From: Polynucleobacter sp. MWH-S4W17
GTDB taxonomy: Bacteria > Pseudomonadota > Gammaproteobacteria > Burkholderiales > Burkholderiaceae
Direction of reading: 5' to 3'
Length of the DNA stretch: 64,000 nt
NCBI RefSeq assembly: GCF_018687535.1
Contig: NZ_CP061295.1
Span: 558,001 to 622,000 of the forward strand
The notes below the pieces were generated by a model. It was given only the letters and a program-made list of their open reading frames with translations. It did not search any database and was not told the DNA's origin. Position numbers and translations under genes: made by a program. The number at the start of each line of letters is the position of its first letter. Position 1 is the stretch's first letter. Below are positions 1-10,926 of the stretch, piece by piece.

Positions 1-318
1 AAGGCCCGATTTTTCAAGTGCGGCATGATCACGTTCATACACTTGTTTAATAGCATCACCCACAACAACAGCAGCTTCATAGGAGTTTTTGGCTGTCCAG
101 AGGTTCTTGCCCTTAAAAAGCTGTCCTTGCAGCAGGATTTCTTTAACGGATTGGGTAATGGCGAGATTGCCCGCACTCATTAAGGTAAAGAAGCGATCCT
201 TGTTTTGAAACAAGGTCATCTTTCTAAAGGTGCCGATTTGGTCGACGCCAGCATTTGTCCGGGTATCGGATAAGAAAACAAGACCATCTTTTAGGCAAAG
301 CCCAACGCAATACGTCAT
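1..318 (-). CDS. anbu: Anbu proteasome-like peptidase, N-terminal part (runs off window)
   Basis: The reading frame is open from the ATG at 318 to the window edge, giving the first 106 residues. It begins MTYCVG, which exposes Thr2 as the N-terminal nucleophile expected of T1-family peptidases after loss of Met. The segment SDTRTNAGVDQ with the following FRKMT, supplying the conserved Asp and Lys, is characteristic of Anbu (ancestral beta subunit, COG3484), a self-compartmentalising relative of the proteasome beta subunit. It lies 56 bases downstream of the transglutaminase-like gene and is the last gene of the cluster seen here. This gene neighbourhood is the known Anbu context. The substrate is unknown. 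The C-terminal half is outside the window. Confidence 0.9.
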   Translation of the reverse strand, partial: MTYCVGLCLKDGLVFLSDTRTNAGVDQIGTFRKMTLFQNKDRFFTLMSAGNLAITQSVKEILLQGQLFKGKNLWTAKNSYEAAVVVGDAIKQVYERDHAALEKSGL

Positions 319-341
319 ACACAGACCCTCTTCATTATTTC

Positions 342-367
342 CTGGGATTATCTCTTAAATATCCCAG
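342..367. repeat. Inverted repeat before anbu
   Basis: CTGGGAT at 342-348 and ATCCCAG at 361-367 form perfect 7-base arms around a 12-base loop in the gap between the transglutaminase gene and anbu. No T-run follows on the minus strand, so a strong terminator is unlikely. It may be an intra-operon RNA hairpin. Confidence 0.4.
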
Positions 368-374
368 AGGGTTG

Positions 375-1172
375 CTATAGCAGCTGTTGAATCGAAATGT
401 TAGCGCTGAGTTCTTCTCCACCACCGCCAGAGCGGACCCCTTTAACAGGCGCGGCGGAATAATAATCTCGACCAATAGCAAGGCGAATATGACGTGAGTC
501 AACTAAGCAGGCGTGGGTGATATCTACGCCGGTCCAGATGCCTTTATCGATATCGCTACAAAAGTCAATCCAAGCATGGCTAGCAAGATTTGGAGATTCT
601 TCTGCAAAGAAATAACCACTGACATATCGAGCGGGAATTCCAGAGGCGCGACAGAGACTTAACATAATGTGGGCATGATCTTGGCAAACACCAGATTTCA
701 TGGCGAAGGATTGAGCTGCAGTAGTGGCAAAGTTCGTTTGGCCAGGAGAATACACAATCAAGCCTTGAACTGCCTCAGCAAGTTTAAGTATTTGATCAAC
801 TGAATTTTTCTTTGGAATGCCATAAGAGAAATATTCCAACATTTCGTCTGTAGGCTCAGTCAGATTGGTTTGTTGCAGTAAGTAGTAAGGCGAAACTGCT
901 TTAGCATCATCTAAAAACTCATATGCATCTTGTGTATGCACTTCACCTTCAGCCTCAATCATCATTGAGGTGTAAGGGCTCTCCTGCACGAATACACTGC
1001 AAAGATTGCCAAAAGTATCTATAGAGCTAGATGCTTTAATTGGCGTGCTAATTCTCCATTTGTCGACTTGTTGGCCAGCGAGAGTAGGAGGCGTCAAGCG
1101 CAACTCTTGTATGGAATAACGCACCGGTGTTTCATAGCGATATTCCGTGCGATGGCGAATTTTAAGATGCAT
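375..1172 (-). CDS. Transglutaminase-like cysteine peptidase of the Anbu cluster
   Basis: 265 residues. The N-terminal ~80 residues match the bacterial transglutaminase-like N-terminal domain (HRTEYRYE start), followed by a transglutaminase core. The triad is visible: Cys163 in GVCQDHAH, His199 in SHAW and Asp217 in GVDITH. No signal peptide is evident, so it is probably cytoplasmic. It lies 17 bases downstream of the alpha-E gene and upstream of anbu, the standard order of this cluster. Proteins of this family are thought to be peptidases or amide-bond enzymes working with the ATP-grasp/alpha-E partners; the reaction is not established. Confidence 0.9.
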   Translation of the reverse strand: MHLKIRHRTEYRYETPVRYSIQELRLTPPTLAGQQVDKWRISTPIKASSSIDTFGNLCSVFVQESPYTSMMIEAEGEVHTQDAYEFLDDAKAVSPYYLLQQTNLTEPTDEMLEYFSYGIPKKNSVDQILKLAEAVQGLIVYSPGQTNFATTAAQSFAMKSGVCQDHAHIMLSLCRASGIPARYVSGYFFAEESPNLASHAWIDFCSDIDKGIWTGVDITHACLVDSRHIRLAIGRDYYSAAPVKGVRSGGGGEELSANISIQQLL

Positions 1173-1189
1173 ATAGTCTTTGTGATTTC

Positions 1190-2167
1190 TTAGGCAACAG
1201 CCAGTGGAATGAGATAAGCATTGCTAAACTCATCGGCTATGAAGTTAATGCGCTCTAAGAAAGCCTCAATAAATTCTTCCAGGCCTTGCTCAAATACCTC
1301 ATCAATATCAGAGTAATCCAAACTTGCCTTGAGCTTTCCAAGCAAACGTTCAATTTCTTTGGATTGCTGATTCTTAACTTCGGAAATGAGGGGGATTAAT
1401 TCATTGACGCAGGATACCAAGGAGCGAGGCATCTGTTTATTGAAGATGAGTAGTTGTGCGACTTGTTTTGGTGTGACTTGATCAGAATAAATTTGACGAT
1501 AGATCTCAAATGCTGAGACGGAGCGCAGTAACGCCGCCCAGTGATAGAAGTCAAAGAATTCACCGTCTGTACCATCTTCCGAGGATTTCTTGGCGCCAAG
1601 AACTCTCAGGGCTGCTGGGTCCTCATACTTAGTTTCCAAAATACGTGCGGTGTTGTCGGCGCGTTCTAGCAGGGTTCCCACATTGATAAAGTAAAAGGCC
1701 TCATTCTTCAGCATCGTGCCGTATAGAACACCCCTAAAGAGGTGGCAGCGGTGCTTGACCCACTCCAAAAGGCGACTAGGATCAGCTTGATGTCTTGCCT
1801 CTAGGATGCGCTGCAGCTCAAGCCACGTAGTGTTTTGGGTTTCCCAAACCTCGGAAGTAATCTTGCCGCGGATAACGCGTGCGTTCTCACGCGCTGCAAA
1901 AAGGCAAGAAACGATACTAGAGGGATTACTGGTCTCATAAATCATGAAGTCCAAAACATTCTCACGATTAACGACATCATATTTGCTGAGGAAGGCTTCT
2001 TCCAACTTAGAAATAGTGAGTAATTTTTTCCAACTCTGCTCTAAAAACTCTGCAGGCTGTGGAAGTAGTGAGGTTTGATGGTTTACATCGAGCATGCGGG
2101 CAGTATTCTCTGCGCGCTCGGTGTAACGGGCCATCCAATAAAGACAATCAGCGGTACGACTCAACAT
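1190..2167 (-). CDS. Alpha-E domain protein (DUF403)
   Basis: 325 residues beginning MLSRTADCLYWMARYTERAENTAR, the hallmark opening of the alpha-E (DUF403) family, which is almost entirely helical. It follows the ATP-grasp gene by 26 bases and precedes the transglutaminase gene by 17 bases, so the three are probably one transcript. In other genomes the same three proteins accompany Anbu and are proposed to form a peptide-ligation or peptide-modification unit. No catalytic motif is recognisable in this protein itself. Family assignment is firm; function is unknown. Confidence 0.9.
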   Translation of the reverse strand: MLSRTADCLYWMARYTERAENTARMLDVNHQTSLLPQPAEFLEQSWKKLLTISKLEEAFLSKYDVVNRENVLDFMIYETSNPSSIVSCLFAARENARVIRGKITSEVWETQNTTWLELQRILEARHQADPSRLLEWVKHRCHLFRGVLYGTMLKNEAFYFINVGTLLERADNTARILETKYEDPAALRVLGAKKSSEDGTDGEFFDFYHWAALLRSVSAFEIYRQIYSDQVTPKQVAQLLIFNKQMPRSLVSCVNELIPLISEVKNQQSKEIERLLGKLKASLDYSDIDEVFEQGLEEFIEAFLERINFIADEFSNAYLIPLAVA

Positions 2168-2193
2168 ATTTTCTTATTCCCCATACTCTTCAT

Positions 2194-3678
2194 TCACTCT
2201 TCTAATACCCAGGTATCTTTAGTTCCGCCACCTTGGGAGGAGTTCACTACTAAAGAGCCTTCTTTGAGTGCAACCCTAGTCAATCCACCAGGAACCATCT
2301 TGATAGTTTTGCCTGAGAGAACAAAGGGTCTTAAGTCGATATGTCTTGGAGCAACGCCTGATTCAACAAAGGTAGGGCAGGTGGATAGTGCCAATGTAGG
2401 TTGCGCAATATATTTATCTGGATTAGCGATGAGATGAGTTCTAAATTCTTCAATCTCTGCTTTGGTTGATGCCGGACCAACTAACATGCCATATCCACCG
2501 GCACCATGGGTCAGCTTCACCACCAACTTATCCAGATTGGCTAATGTATAAGCTAAGTCATCTGCCTTACGGCACTGGAAAGTGGGAACGTTATTAAGAA
2601 TCGGTTTCTCACCAAGATAAAACTCGATCATCTCGGGTACATATGGGTAGATAGATTTGTCATCAGCAATACCAGTGCCAATTGCATTTGCCAGTGTCAC
2701 GTTACCAGCGCGGTGTGCAGATAAGAGTCCTGCAACACCCAGGGTGGAGTCAGAGCGAAATGCCAACGGATCCAAGAAGTCATCATCAACGCGGCGATAG
2801 ATTACATCAACGCGCTCAGGCCCTTGAGTAGTTCGCATAAAGACTTGTTCATTTTTCACAAATAAGTCTTTACCCTCTACTAACTCAACACCCATCTGCT
2901 GCGCGAGGTAGCTGTGCTCAAAGTAAGCGGAGTTATACATGCCTGGAGTCAACACAACAACGTTTGGTTTTTTAACGTCATCCGGTTTAACTGACTTGAG
3001 GCATTCCAATAAAAGATCGGGGTAGTGCTCTACAGGAGCAATGCGATATTTTTGAAAGAGGTCAGGGAAGAGTCGCATCATCATCTTGCGGTCTTCAACC
3101 ATATAAGACACGCCAGACGGAACTCGCAAGTTATCTTCTAAAACGTAGAACTCACCTTCGCCGGCGCGAACGATATCTATTCCAGCAATTTGTGCGTAGA
3201 TGTCGCGCGGTATGCTGACGTTGCGCATTTCGGGGCGATATTGCGCATTGTTATAAATCTGTTCAGCTGGAACAATGCCTGCCTTAATAATGTCTTCATC
3301 GTGATACACGTCGTAGATAAAGCGATTAAGTGCTTTGACTCGTTGGCGTAATCCAGCTTCTAATTGCTCCCACTCTTTGGCAGTAAAGATGCGCGGTACT
3401 TGATCGAAAGGAATGGTTCTTTCTGAACCTAGGTCATCTCCATAGACGGCGAAGGTGATGCCCACTCTTCTAAAGATCAGATCTGCTTCAGCGCGTTTGA
3501 GACCCATGAGGGTGTCACTTTGCTGCTTCAGCCAGTTGTGAAAGATTTGGTAGTGGGGACGCGCTTTGCCTGCGGCGTCGAGCATTTCGTCAAAAGGCAA
3601 TTTCATAGTTACCAAACTAATGCCTTTATAAAAGCTGGAATGACTCATTTGAAGCGGCTTGGTGCCGAATTGCACCAT
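2194..3678 (-). CDS. Circularly permuted ATP-grasp protein
   Basis: Up to 494 residues, matching the circularly permuted ATP-grasp family (DUF404/DUF407 type) that accompanies alpha-E and transglutaminase proteins. Recognisable blocks are the N-terminal FDEMLDAAGKARPHYQ, the central YNSAYFEHSYLAQQMGVELVEG and the C-terminal KLTHGAGGYGMLVGP nucleotide-binding region. The family is expected to make amide bonds at the cost of ATP. The start is uncertain: the ATG at 3678 has no clear ribosome binding site, and ATGs at 3648 and 3606 are alternatives, the last giving MKLPFDEML, which resembles many relatives. It is the first gene of the minus-strand Anbu cluster. Confidence 0.9.
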   Translation of the reverse strand: MVQFGTKPLQMSHSSFYKGISLVTMKLPFDEMLDAAGKARPHYQIFHNWLKQQSDTLMGLKRAEADLIFRRVGITFAVYGDDLGSERTIPFDQVPRIFTAKEWEQLEAGLRQRVKALNRFIYDVYHDEDIIKAGIVPAEQIYNNAQYRPEMRNVSIPRDIYAQIAGIDIVRAGEGEFYVLEDNLRVPSGVSYMVEDRKMMMRLFPDLFQKYRIAPVEHYPDLLLECLKSVKPDDVKKPNVVVLTPGMYNSAYFEHSYLAQQMGVELVEGKDLFVKNEQVFMRTTQGPERVDVIYRRVDDDFLDPLAFRSDSTLGVAGLLSAHRAGNVTLANAIGTGIADDKSIYPYVPEMIEFYLGEKPILNNVPTFQCRKADDLAYTLANLDKLVVKLTHGAGGYGMLVGPASTKAEIEEFRTHLIANPDKYIAQPTLALSTCPTFVESGVAPRHIDLRPFVLSGKTIKMVPGGLTRVALKEGSLVVNSSQGGGTKDTWVLEE

Positions 3679-3739
3679 AAAGGTGCATAAATGCTCAAAT
3701 ATTCGCTCCTAAGGGTAGTCTACCCCAGTTTTTCTGGGA

Positions 3740-4192
3740 TTAAGCGTTTAAATCGCCTCTGGCAATGCGACCTTTTTGGACTTCCCACTCACGTTCTTTA
3801 GTGGCTGCGCGTTTGTCATGTTGCTTTTTGCCTCTGGCTAGACCAATCTCACACTTCACATTTCCTTTGGAGAAATGTAGGTTGAGCGGTACCAGGGTGT
3901 AGCCCTTTTGCTCTACTTTGCCGATGAGTTTTTTAATTTCGATAGCATTGAGCAGGAGCTTTCTAGTGCGGGTGCTATCGGGAACGATATGGGTGGAGGC
4001 TGAGAGTAGGGGGGTGATATGGCAGCCGATCAAAAATAGCTCCGCCTTGCGAATGACGACATACGCTTCTTTGACGTGCACGCGCCCTGCTCGGATGGCT
4101 TTCACTTCCCAGCCTTCCAACACAAGCCCTGCCTCAAAGCGCTCCTCGATAAAATAATCAAAGAAGGCTTTTTTGTTATCGACGATACTCAT
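3740..4192 (-). CDS. smpB: SsrA-binding protein SmpB
   Basis: 150 residues, the normal length for SmpB. It binds tmRNA and delivers it to stalled ribosomes for trans-translation. Diagnostic blocks are [24 protein letters not shown], and the basic C-terminal tail ([15 protein letters not shown]) that enters the decoding centre. It is transcribed divergently from ratA with only 25 bases between start codons, so the two promoters must overlap. The tmRNA gene (ssrA) is not in this window. Confidence 0.97.
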   Translation of the reverse strand: MSIVDNKKAFFDYFIEERFEAGLVLEGWEVKAIRAGRVHVKEAYVVIRKAELFLIGCHITPLLSASTHIVPDSTRTRKLLLNAIEIKKLIGKVEQKGYTLVPLNLHFSKGNVKCEIGLARGKKQHDKRAATKEREWEVQKGRIARGDLNA

Positions 4193-4217
4193 ATTTATTT
4201 AGCTCTCAAGAACGATT

Positions 4218-4649
4218 ATGGCAGACGTCTACAAGACCGTTTTAATTGGCCAATCAGCCGACCGTATGTACGGCTTAGTGACCGATGTCGCCCGCTATCC
4301 TGAGTTCCTGCCTTGGTGTGGTGGGGTAGAAATTTTTGAGCAGACTGAGACCGTGCTCGACGCCAAAATTAATATTCATTTCAAGGGCATTACCCAGTTT
4401 TTTCATACTCGAAATGTGAATCACCGCCCTGAAACGATTGATATGGTCTTTGTAGACGGTCCGTTTAAGCACTTCTCTGGGCAGTGGAACTTTATCCCTT
4501 TGCGGGAAGATGCTTGTAAGGTGGAGTTCAAGCTGCACTGGGAGTTCAAGAGCGTCATTCTGGACAAGATTATTGGCCCAGTATTTCGACATATAGCCGG
4601 CACCTTTGTTGACTGCTTTGTAAAGCGTGCCGAAGACCTCTATGGCTGA
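4218..4649 (+). CDS. ratA: RatA/COQ10-type START-domain protein
   Basis: 143 residues of the polyketide cyclase/START-like family that includes E. coli RatA and the coenzyme Q-binding protein Coq10. The opening pattern with YGLVTDVARYPEFLPWC and the C-terminal VDCFVKRAEDLYG are typical. RatA was described as blocking 70S ribosome assembly, while the Coq10 branch assists ubiquinone use; sequence alone does not decide between them. Divergent from smpB and overlapping the RnfH gene, as in many proteobacteria. Confidence 0.9.
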   Translation: MADVYKTVLIGQSADRMYGLVTDVARYPEFLPWCGGVEIFEQTETVLDAKINIHFKGITQFFHTRNVNHRPETIDMVFVDGPFKHFSGQWNFIPLREDACKVEFKLHWEFKSVILDKIIGPVFRHIAGTFVDCFVKRAEDLYG

Positions 4650-4992
4650 GCGCTCGCTTGACCTCATTCTCTGTGATGCCAGGCAGGGTGAGCCAGAACT
4701 TAAGGCGTTCAAGCTCCTTCTATCAGCCAAAGAGTCACCTACGATTGGTCTAGCCCTCATTAGAGCTGGAATCGCAGTTGGTCCAGACGACCCTGTTTTA
4801 GCCAGAAAAGGCTGCTTCGGGGTCTTTGGTAAGCGCAAGGACTGGGATAGTCCCATTTATCCTGGAGATCGTCTAGAGCTCTATTCCCCGCTATTAATCG
4901 ACCCTAAGACGGTTCGGCGTAAGAAGGCTAATCAGAACCAGGATGCCAAATTCCAGGCTGCCGCAGCTAAAAGAAAGGCTAGGAGGCTATAA
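4642..4992 (+). CDS. rnfH: RnfH family (UPF0125) protein
   Basis: A small ubiquitin-like-fold protein of the RnfH family; motifs include FGVFGKRK and PIYPGDRLELYSPLLIDPK. I place the start at ATG 4642 (MAERSLDLIL), where it overlaps the ratA stop by 8 bases, giving 116 residues. An ATG five codons upstream (4627) is possible but adds non-conserved residues. It probably co-transcribes with ratA, the common ratA-rnfH pair. The role is unknown; the name comes from linkage to rnf genes in other species. Confidence 0.9.
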   Translation: MAERSLDLILCDARQGEPELKAFKLLLSAKESPTIGLALIRAGIAVGPDDPVLARKGCFGVFGKRKDWDSPIYPGDRLELYSPLLIDPKTVRRKKANQNQDAKFQAAAAKRKARRL

Positions 4993-4993
4993 T
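4988..4993 (+). promoter_or_regulatory. Possible -10 element for guaB
   Basis: A perfect TATAAT hexamer spans the rnfH stop codon, 25 bases before the guaB ATG at 5019. No good -35 hexamer is seen 16-18 bases upstream, so this is only a candidate promoter. Confidence 0.3.
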
Positions 4994-5009
4994 CTGTTTT
5001 TGCGACTAG

Positions 5010-6482
<1,473 letters not shown>

Positions 6483-6518
6483 CAACTAAAAAAAGCTGAA
6501 ATAAAGGCTGATCTTTTC

Positions 6519-8126
6519 GTGCACGACAAAATACTGATTCTCGACTTTGGTTCACAAGTAACTCAACTTATTGCTCGACGTGTGCGCGATGGACGTGTGT
6601 ATTCAGAGATCCATCCTTACGATTGCGATCCTGAATTCATTCGTAAGTTTGTTCAGGAGCAAGGTGGCAAAGGCATCATTCTTTCTGGCGGTCCAAGTTC
6701 GGTAACCGAAGATGGTAGCCCCCGTGCGCCTCAAATCGTTTTTGAGCTTGGTGTTCCTGTTTTAGGAATTTGCTACGGTATGCAAACCATGGCTACTCAG
6801 TTGGGTGGTGCAGTTGCCTCTGCAGAGTCCTTAGGTAAAGCGCGTGAGTTTGGTTACTCCGAAGTGCGCGCTCGTGGGCACACAAATTTGCTTAAAGGCA
6901 TTCAGGACTTCTCCACCAGCGAAGGTCATGGGATTTTGAAGGTGTGGATGAGTCATGGCGACTCAGTCACCTCAATGCCGCCTGCGTTTAAGTTGATGGC
7001 CTCTACTGAGTCTTGTCCAATTGCTGGCATGGCGGATGAAGAGCGTCGCTTCTATGCATTTCAGTTTCATCCAGAGGTCACTCATACCATTCAAGGCACT
7101 GCAATCATTGAGCGCTTTGTACACGAGATTTGCCAATGCAAACCTGACTGGGTAATGGGTGACTACATTGCAGAAGCAGTTGAGAATATTCGCAAGCAAG
7201 TTGGAAATGAAGAAGTCATTCTGGGCTTGTCTGGCGGTGTCGACTCCAGTGTTGCGGCAGCTTTAATTCATCGTGCGATTGGCGATCAATTGACTTGCGT
7301 ATTTGTAGATCATGGCTTGCTTCGTTTAAATGAAGGCGATATGGTGATGGAAATGTTTGCACGCAATTTGGGTGTGAAGGTTATCCGCGTTGATGCCAAA
7401 GAAAAATTCATGGGTGAGTTGGCTGGTGTTGCCGATCCAGAAGCTAAGCGGAAGATCATCGGTAAAGAATTCGTAGAAATTTTCCAGACTGAGTCTGGAA
7501 AAATCGAGAATGCTAAGTGGCTTGCCCAGGGAACGATCTACCCTGACGTCATCGAGTCTGCAGGTAAGGGCAAGAAGGGTGCACACACGATCAAGAGTCA
7601 CCATAACGTTGGTGGCTTACCTGAAGACATGCATCTCAAATTGCTTGAGCCCTTGCGTGAGCTCTTCAAGGATGAGGTCCGTGAACTTGGAGTGGCCTTA
7701 GGTCTTCCTCGTGAGATGGTGTATCGCCATCCATTCCCAGGGCCAGGTCTTGGCGTGCGGATTTTGGGTGAGGTCAAAGCAGAGTTTGCGAGCTTGCTGC
7801 AACGTGCTGACGCCATTTTCATTGAAGAGTTGCGCAATACGATTGATGAAGCAAGTCAAAAATCTTGGTATGACCTTACTAGCCAAGCGTTCGCTGTTTT
7901 CTTGCCGGTGAAGTCAGTTGGTGTGATGGGTGATGGTAGAACTTACGAATATGTTGTTGCTCTCAGAGCAGTCCAAACCCAAGACTTTATGACAGCGCAT
8001 TGGGCGCACTTGCCACATGAGTTGTTGGGTAAGGTTTCCAATCGCATCATCAATGAAGTGCGCGGCATTAACCGTGTCGTATACGATATCAGTGGAAAAC
8101 CACCCGCAACGATCGAGTGGGAATAA
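6519..8126 (+). CDS. guaA: GMP synthase (glutamine-hydrolysing)
   Basis: 535 residues, starting with GTG at 6519. It converts XMP to GMP using ATP and glutamine. The N-terminal class I glutamine amidotransferase has Cys85 in GICYGMQ and His184/Glu186 in FHPEVTHT. The ATP-pyrophosphatase domain has the P-loop LSGGVDSSV at about 237-245, and the C-terminal dimerisation domain ends in the typical KPPATIEWE. Immediately downstream of guaB, probably one operon. Confidence 0.98.
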   Translation: MHDKILILDFGSQVTQLIARRVRDGRVYSEIHPYDCDPEFIRKFVQEQGGKGIILSGGPSSVTEDGSPRAPQIVFELGVPVLGICYGMQTMATQLGGAVASAESLGKAREFGYSEVRARGHTNLLKGIQDFSTSEGHGILKVWMSHGDSVTSMPPAFKLMASTESCPIAGMADEERRFYAFQFHPEVTHTIQGTAIIERFVHEICQCKPDWVMGDYIAEAVENIRKQVGNEEVILGLSGGVDSSVAAALIHRAIGDQLTCVFVDHGLLRLNEGDMVMEMFARNLGVKVIRVDAKEKFMGELAGVADPEAKRKIIGKEFVEIFQTESGKIENAKWLAQGTIYPDVIESAGKGKKGAHTIKSHHNVGGLPEDMHLKLLEPLRELFKDEVRELGVALGLPREMVYRHPFPGPGLGVRILGEVKAEFASLLQRADAIFIEELRNTIDEASQKSWYDLTSQAFAVFLPVKSVGVMGDGRTYEYVVALRAVQTQDFMTAHWAHLPHELLGKVSNRIINEVRGINRVVYDISGKPPATIEWE

Positions 8127-8156
8127 GGGGTAGGCGATTTAAGCCTGCCAATATTC

Positions 8157-8954
8157 ATGCTTGAGTTACGCGAAGCTTCACTCGCAATCCTAGTAAGCAC
8201 TGATGCACAAAACAAAGTAAGTCAGTTATTCAGTTTGTTTGGTAGCTATCACAAACAACAAATTACTCTGGATGTTGCCCATAAGATAGATGCTCAAGGC
8301 CTTTCTTTGCCTGGGCGTCCGCTAAAGCCAGAATTAGTGCTTCCTAAGCTTGTTCCTAAAAGAAGAATGGATACCCCTGAAGGAAGGGCGGGCTTATTGC
8401 ACTCACTCGCCCATATTGAATTTAATGCGATGAACCTTGCGCTAGATGCAATCTGGCGTTTCCCAGATATGCCCAAGGAATACTATGAGGACTGGTTAAA
8501 GGTTGCCAAAGAAGAGGCCTATCACTTCAGTTTAGTAAATGAGTATTTGCATGCGCTGGGGTTTTCTTATGGAGATTTCCCCGCCCACAATAGTTTGTGG
8601 GAGATGGTCGAACGAACAACGGATTCTGTAATTGCCAGAATGGCCTTGGTACCCAGAACAATGGAAGCAAGAGGCTTAGATGCGGTACCAGCGATTCGGG
8701 ATCGCTTCAAACAAATTAAAGAAGTTCGTGCGGTGGAGATATTGGAAATTATTCTCAATGATGAAATCGGCCATGTATTGATTGGCAATCGTTGGTTTAA
8801 TTTCTTATGTACTCAAGATAATATTTCTCCAATCACTGCTTATCGAGAGTTGGCTGCCAAATATCGTGCGCCTGTTTTAAAGCCCCCATTCAATATGGAG
8901 GCCCGCAAGCAAGCTGGTTTCACATCCGAAGAGTTAAGCCTTCTCGAGGCATAG
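8157..8954 (+). CDS. Ferritin-like DUF455 protein (COG2833)
   Basis: 265 residues of the DUF455 family. Candidate metal ligands lie in helices carrying HIEFNAMNLALDA, KEEAYHFSLVNEY and LNDEIGHVLIGNRW, the E-x-x-H spacing expected of a diiron ferritin-like bundle. No signal peptide. It starts 30 bases after guaA with only a weak ribosome binding site and ends 3 bases before the radical SAM gene, so those two are almost certainly co-transcribed. No reaction is established for the family; a metal-dependent oxidase or hydroxylase role is inference. Confidence 0.85.
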   Translation: MLELREASLAILVSTDAQNKVSQLFSLFGSYHKQQITLDVAHKIDAQGLSLPGRPLKPELVLPKLVPKRRMDTPEGRAGLLHSLAHIEFNAMNLALDAIWRFPDMPKEYYEDWLKVAKEEAYHFSLVNEYLHALGFSYGDFPAHNSLWEMVERTTDSVIARMALVPRTMEARGLDAVPAIRDRFKQIKEVRAVEILEIILNDEIGHVLIGNRWFNFLCTQDNISPITAYRELAAKYRAPVLKPPFNMEARKQAGFTSEELSLLEA

Positions 8955-8957
8955 CAG

Positions 8958-10862
8958 ATGAACATGAAGGTATTGAGCCTCATTCCACCCATGACCCAAC
9001 TGAACACGCCGTATCCTTCTACGGCGTATCTCACGGGATTCTTGAGGTCTCATGGTGTTGACGCCGTTCAAGAGGATCTTGCCTTAGCTTTAGTGCTCAG
9101 TTTCTTTACTCCAGAGGGCATGTCTGAGATTCATGCTCAAGCCCTCAATGTTTCTGAGGAGAGTCGCAGTGCCAGCGTCAATTTTTTCCTAGACTACTTT
9201 GATTCCTATCAATCTACTATTGCCCCAACGATTAGCTTCTTACAGGGGCGCGATAGCACTTTAAGTCATCGCATCAATACCCGGGATTTTTTACCGGAGG
9301 GCCCACGCTTTGCTTCTCTTGATGCATTTGATGATGAAGAGGCGGGCGATCCTTTGTCTTGGGCCTTTGGCGCTTTAGGGTCTCAAGATAGGGCGCGTCA
9401 TTTAGCCACCCTTTATCTCAATGATTTATCTGATGTATTGCGTGATGCTGTTGATGACCGCTTTGAATTCGTGCGTTATGCAGAATCCTTGGCAAGTAGT
9501 CAGCCTACCTTTACACCTTTGGCTGGTGCGCTCCAGGCTAAACCAACGCTCATGGACCTGCATTTACAAGAGTTAGCCAGTAAAGCGATTGAGCGTCACC
9601 AGCCGAATGTAGTGCTCCTATCCGTACCCTTCCCCGGGGCAATGTATGCGGCCTTGCGTATAGCTCAGGTAATTAAAAAATCACATCCAGAAATCAAGAT
9701 TGCTTTGGGTGGTGGTTATGTCAATACTGAGCTTCGAGCGTTATCCGACGCTCGTATCTTTGATTATGTGGATTTCATTACGCTAGATTCTGGGGAGAGG
9801 CCATTGCTTGCTTTACTTGAGCATATCAGCGGCAAACGCTCCACCGAAAGATTGGTGCGTACCTTTATTCGCAATTCTAGCAATCAAGTGCAATACCTCA
9901 ATTGGCAAGAACTTGATGTGCCTTTTGAGGAGGTTGGTACTGCTACTTGGGATGGGTTGCCGCTAGATTCTTATTTATCTCTTTTGGATATGCTTAATCC
10001 GATGCATCGCCTATGGAGCGACGGCCGCTGGAATAAGCTGACTGTTGCGCATGGCTGTTATTGGAAAAAGTGTAGCTTCTGCGATGTGTCTCTTGATTAC
10101 ATCTCTCGTTATGAAACTGCGTCAGCCAGTTTATTGGTAGATCGTATTGAGCAAATTGTTGAGGAAACTGGGCAGACAGGATTTCATTTTGTCGATGAAG
10201 CTGCGCCACCTAAAATATTAAAAGCACTGGCTGAGGAGCTTATTCGCCGCAAGGTGCTAATTTCTTGGTGGGGCAATATTCGCTTTGAGAAAACCTTCAC
10301 ACCTGAATTGGCGGAGCTGTTAGCCAAGAGTGGATGCATTGCGATGTCTGGAGGTCTCGAAGTGGCCTCTGATCGCCTACTCAATCTCATGAAAAAGGGC
10401 GTATCGGTTGAGCAGGTTGCTCAAGTTACCAAGGGTTTCTCCGATGCCGGCATTTTGGTCCATGCTTACTTAATGTATGGCTTTCCTACACAAACCGCCC
10501 AAGAGACGGTGGATGCATTGGAATATGTGAGACAGTTATTTGAGAATCGCTGCATACAAAGCGGATTCTTTCATCGTTTTATCTGTACCGTACATTCTCC
10601 TGTAGGTCAAAATCCGCAAGAGTACGGAATTGAACTCATTCCTTTGCCAGAAATCACCTTTGCCAAGAATGATGTTGCCTTTATTGATCCTACTGGAGTT
10701 GATCATGACATCCTTGGTCAGGGGCTAAAAAAGGCCATTTATAACTATATGCATGGCGTAGGATTTGAGATAAAAACTCAGTCTTGGTTTGATGGTTTGG
10801 GCGTTGCGGTACCTAAGACAACAGTTTCTAAGAGTTTTATTGAGAAGGCTTTATATCGCTAA
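8958..10862 (+). CDS. B12-binding-type radical SAM enzyme
   Basis: 634 residues. Residues ~1-290 resemble a cobalamin-binding-type domain (PNVVLLSVPFPGAMYAAL; IALGGGYVNTELR). A radical SAM barrel follows, with cluster cysteines Cys367, Cys372 and Cys375 in GCYWKKCSFCD. The spacing is C-x4-C-x2-C rather than the classical C-x3-C-x2-C; the longer CYWxxCxFC form is known among B12-type radical SAM proteins. GGLEVASDRLL and HAYLMYGFPTQT fit the SAM-binding part of the barrel. The substrate is unknown. It is coupled to the upstream ferritin-like gene. Confidence 0.85.
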   Translation: MNMKVLSLIPPMTQLNTPYPSTAYLTGFLRSHGVDAVQEDLALALVLSFFTPEGMSEIHAQALNVSEESRSASVNFFLDYFDSYQSTIAPTISFLQGRDSTLSHRINTRDFLPEGPRFASLDAFDDEEAGDPLSWAFGALGSQDRARHLATLYLNDLSDVLRDAVDDRFEFVRYAESLASSQPTFTPLAGALQAKPTLMDLHLQELASKAIERHQPNVVLLSVPFPGAMYAALRIAQVIKKSHPEIKIALGGGYVNTELRALSDARIFDYVDFITLDSGERPLLALLEHISGKRSTERLVRTFIRNSSNQVQYLNWQELDVPFEEVGTATWDGLPLDSYLSLLDMLNPMHRLWSDGRWNKLTVAHGCYWKKCSFCDVSLDYISRYETASASLLVDRIEQIVEETGQTGFHFVDEAAPPKILKALAEELIRRKVLISWWGNIRFEKTFTPELAELLAKSGCIAMSGGLEVASDRLLNLMKKGVSVEQVAQVTKGFSDAGILVHAYLMYGFPTQTAQETVDALEYVRQLFENRCIQSGFFHRFICTVHSPVGQNPQEYGIELIPLPEITFAKNDVAFIDPTGVDHDILGQGLKKAIYNYMHGVGFEIKTQSWFDGLGVAVPKTTVSKSFIEKALYR

Positions 10863-10926
10863 CCCACCTCTATAAATCAGACTTACAATTATTTTGTCAA
10901 GTTCTCAATTAACGCAGGAGAAATCC

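Noticed and set aside
3679-3739. Terminator after smpB
   Set aside because: Short overlapping stems (CCCAG…CTGGG, GGGTA…TACCC) exist but no U-run follows on the minus strand.
4275-4856. 193-codon open frame on the minus strand opposite ratA/rnfH
   Set aside because: It is antisense to two well-supported genes, has no family resemblance and no ribosome site.
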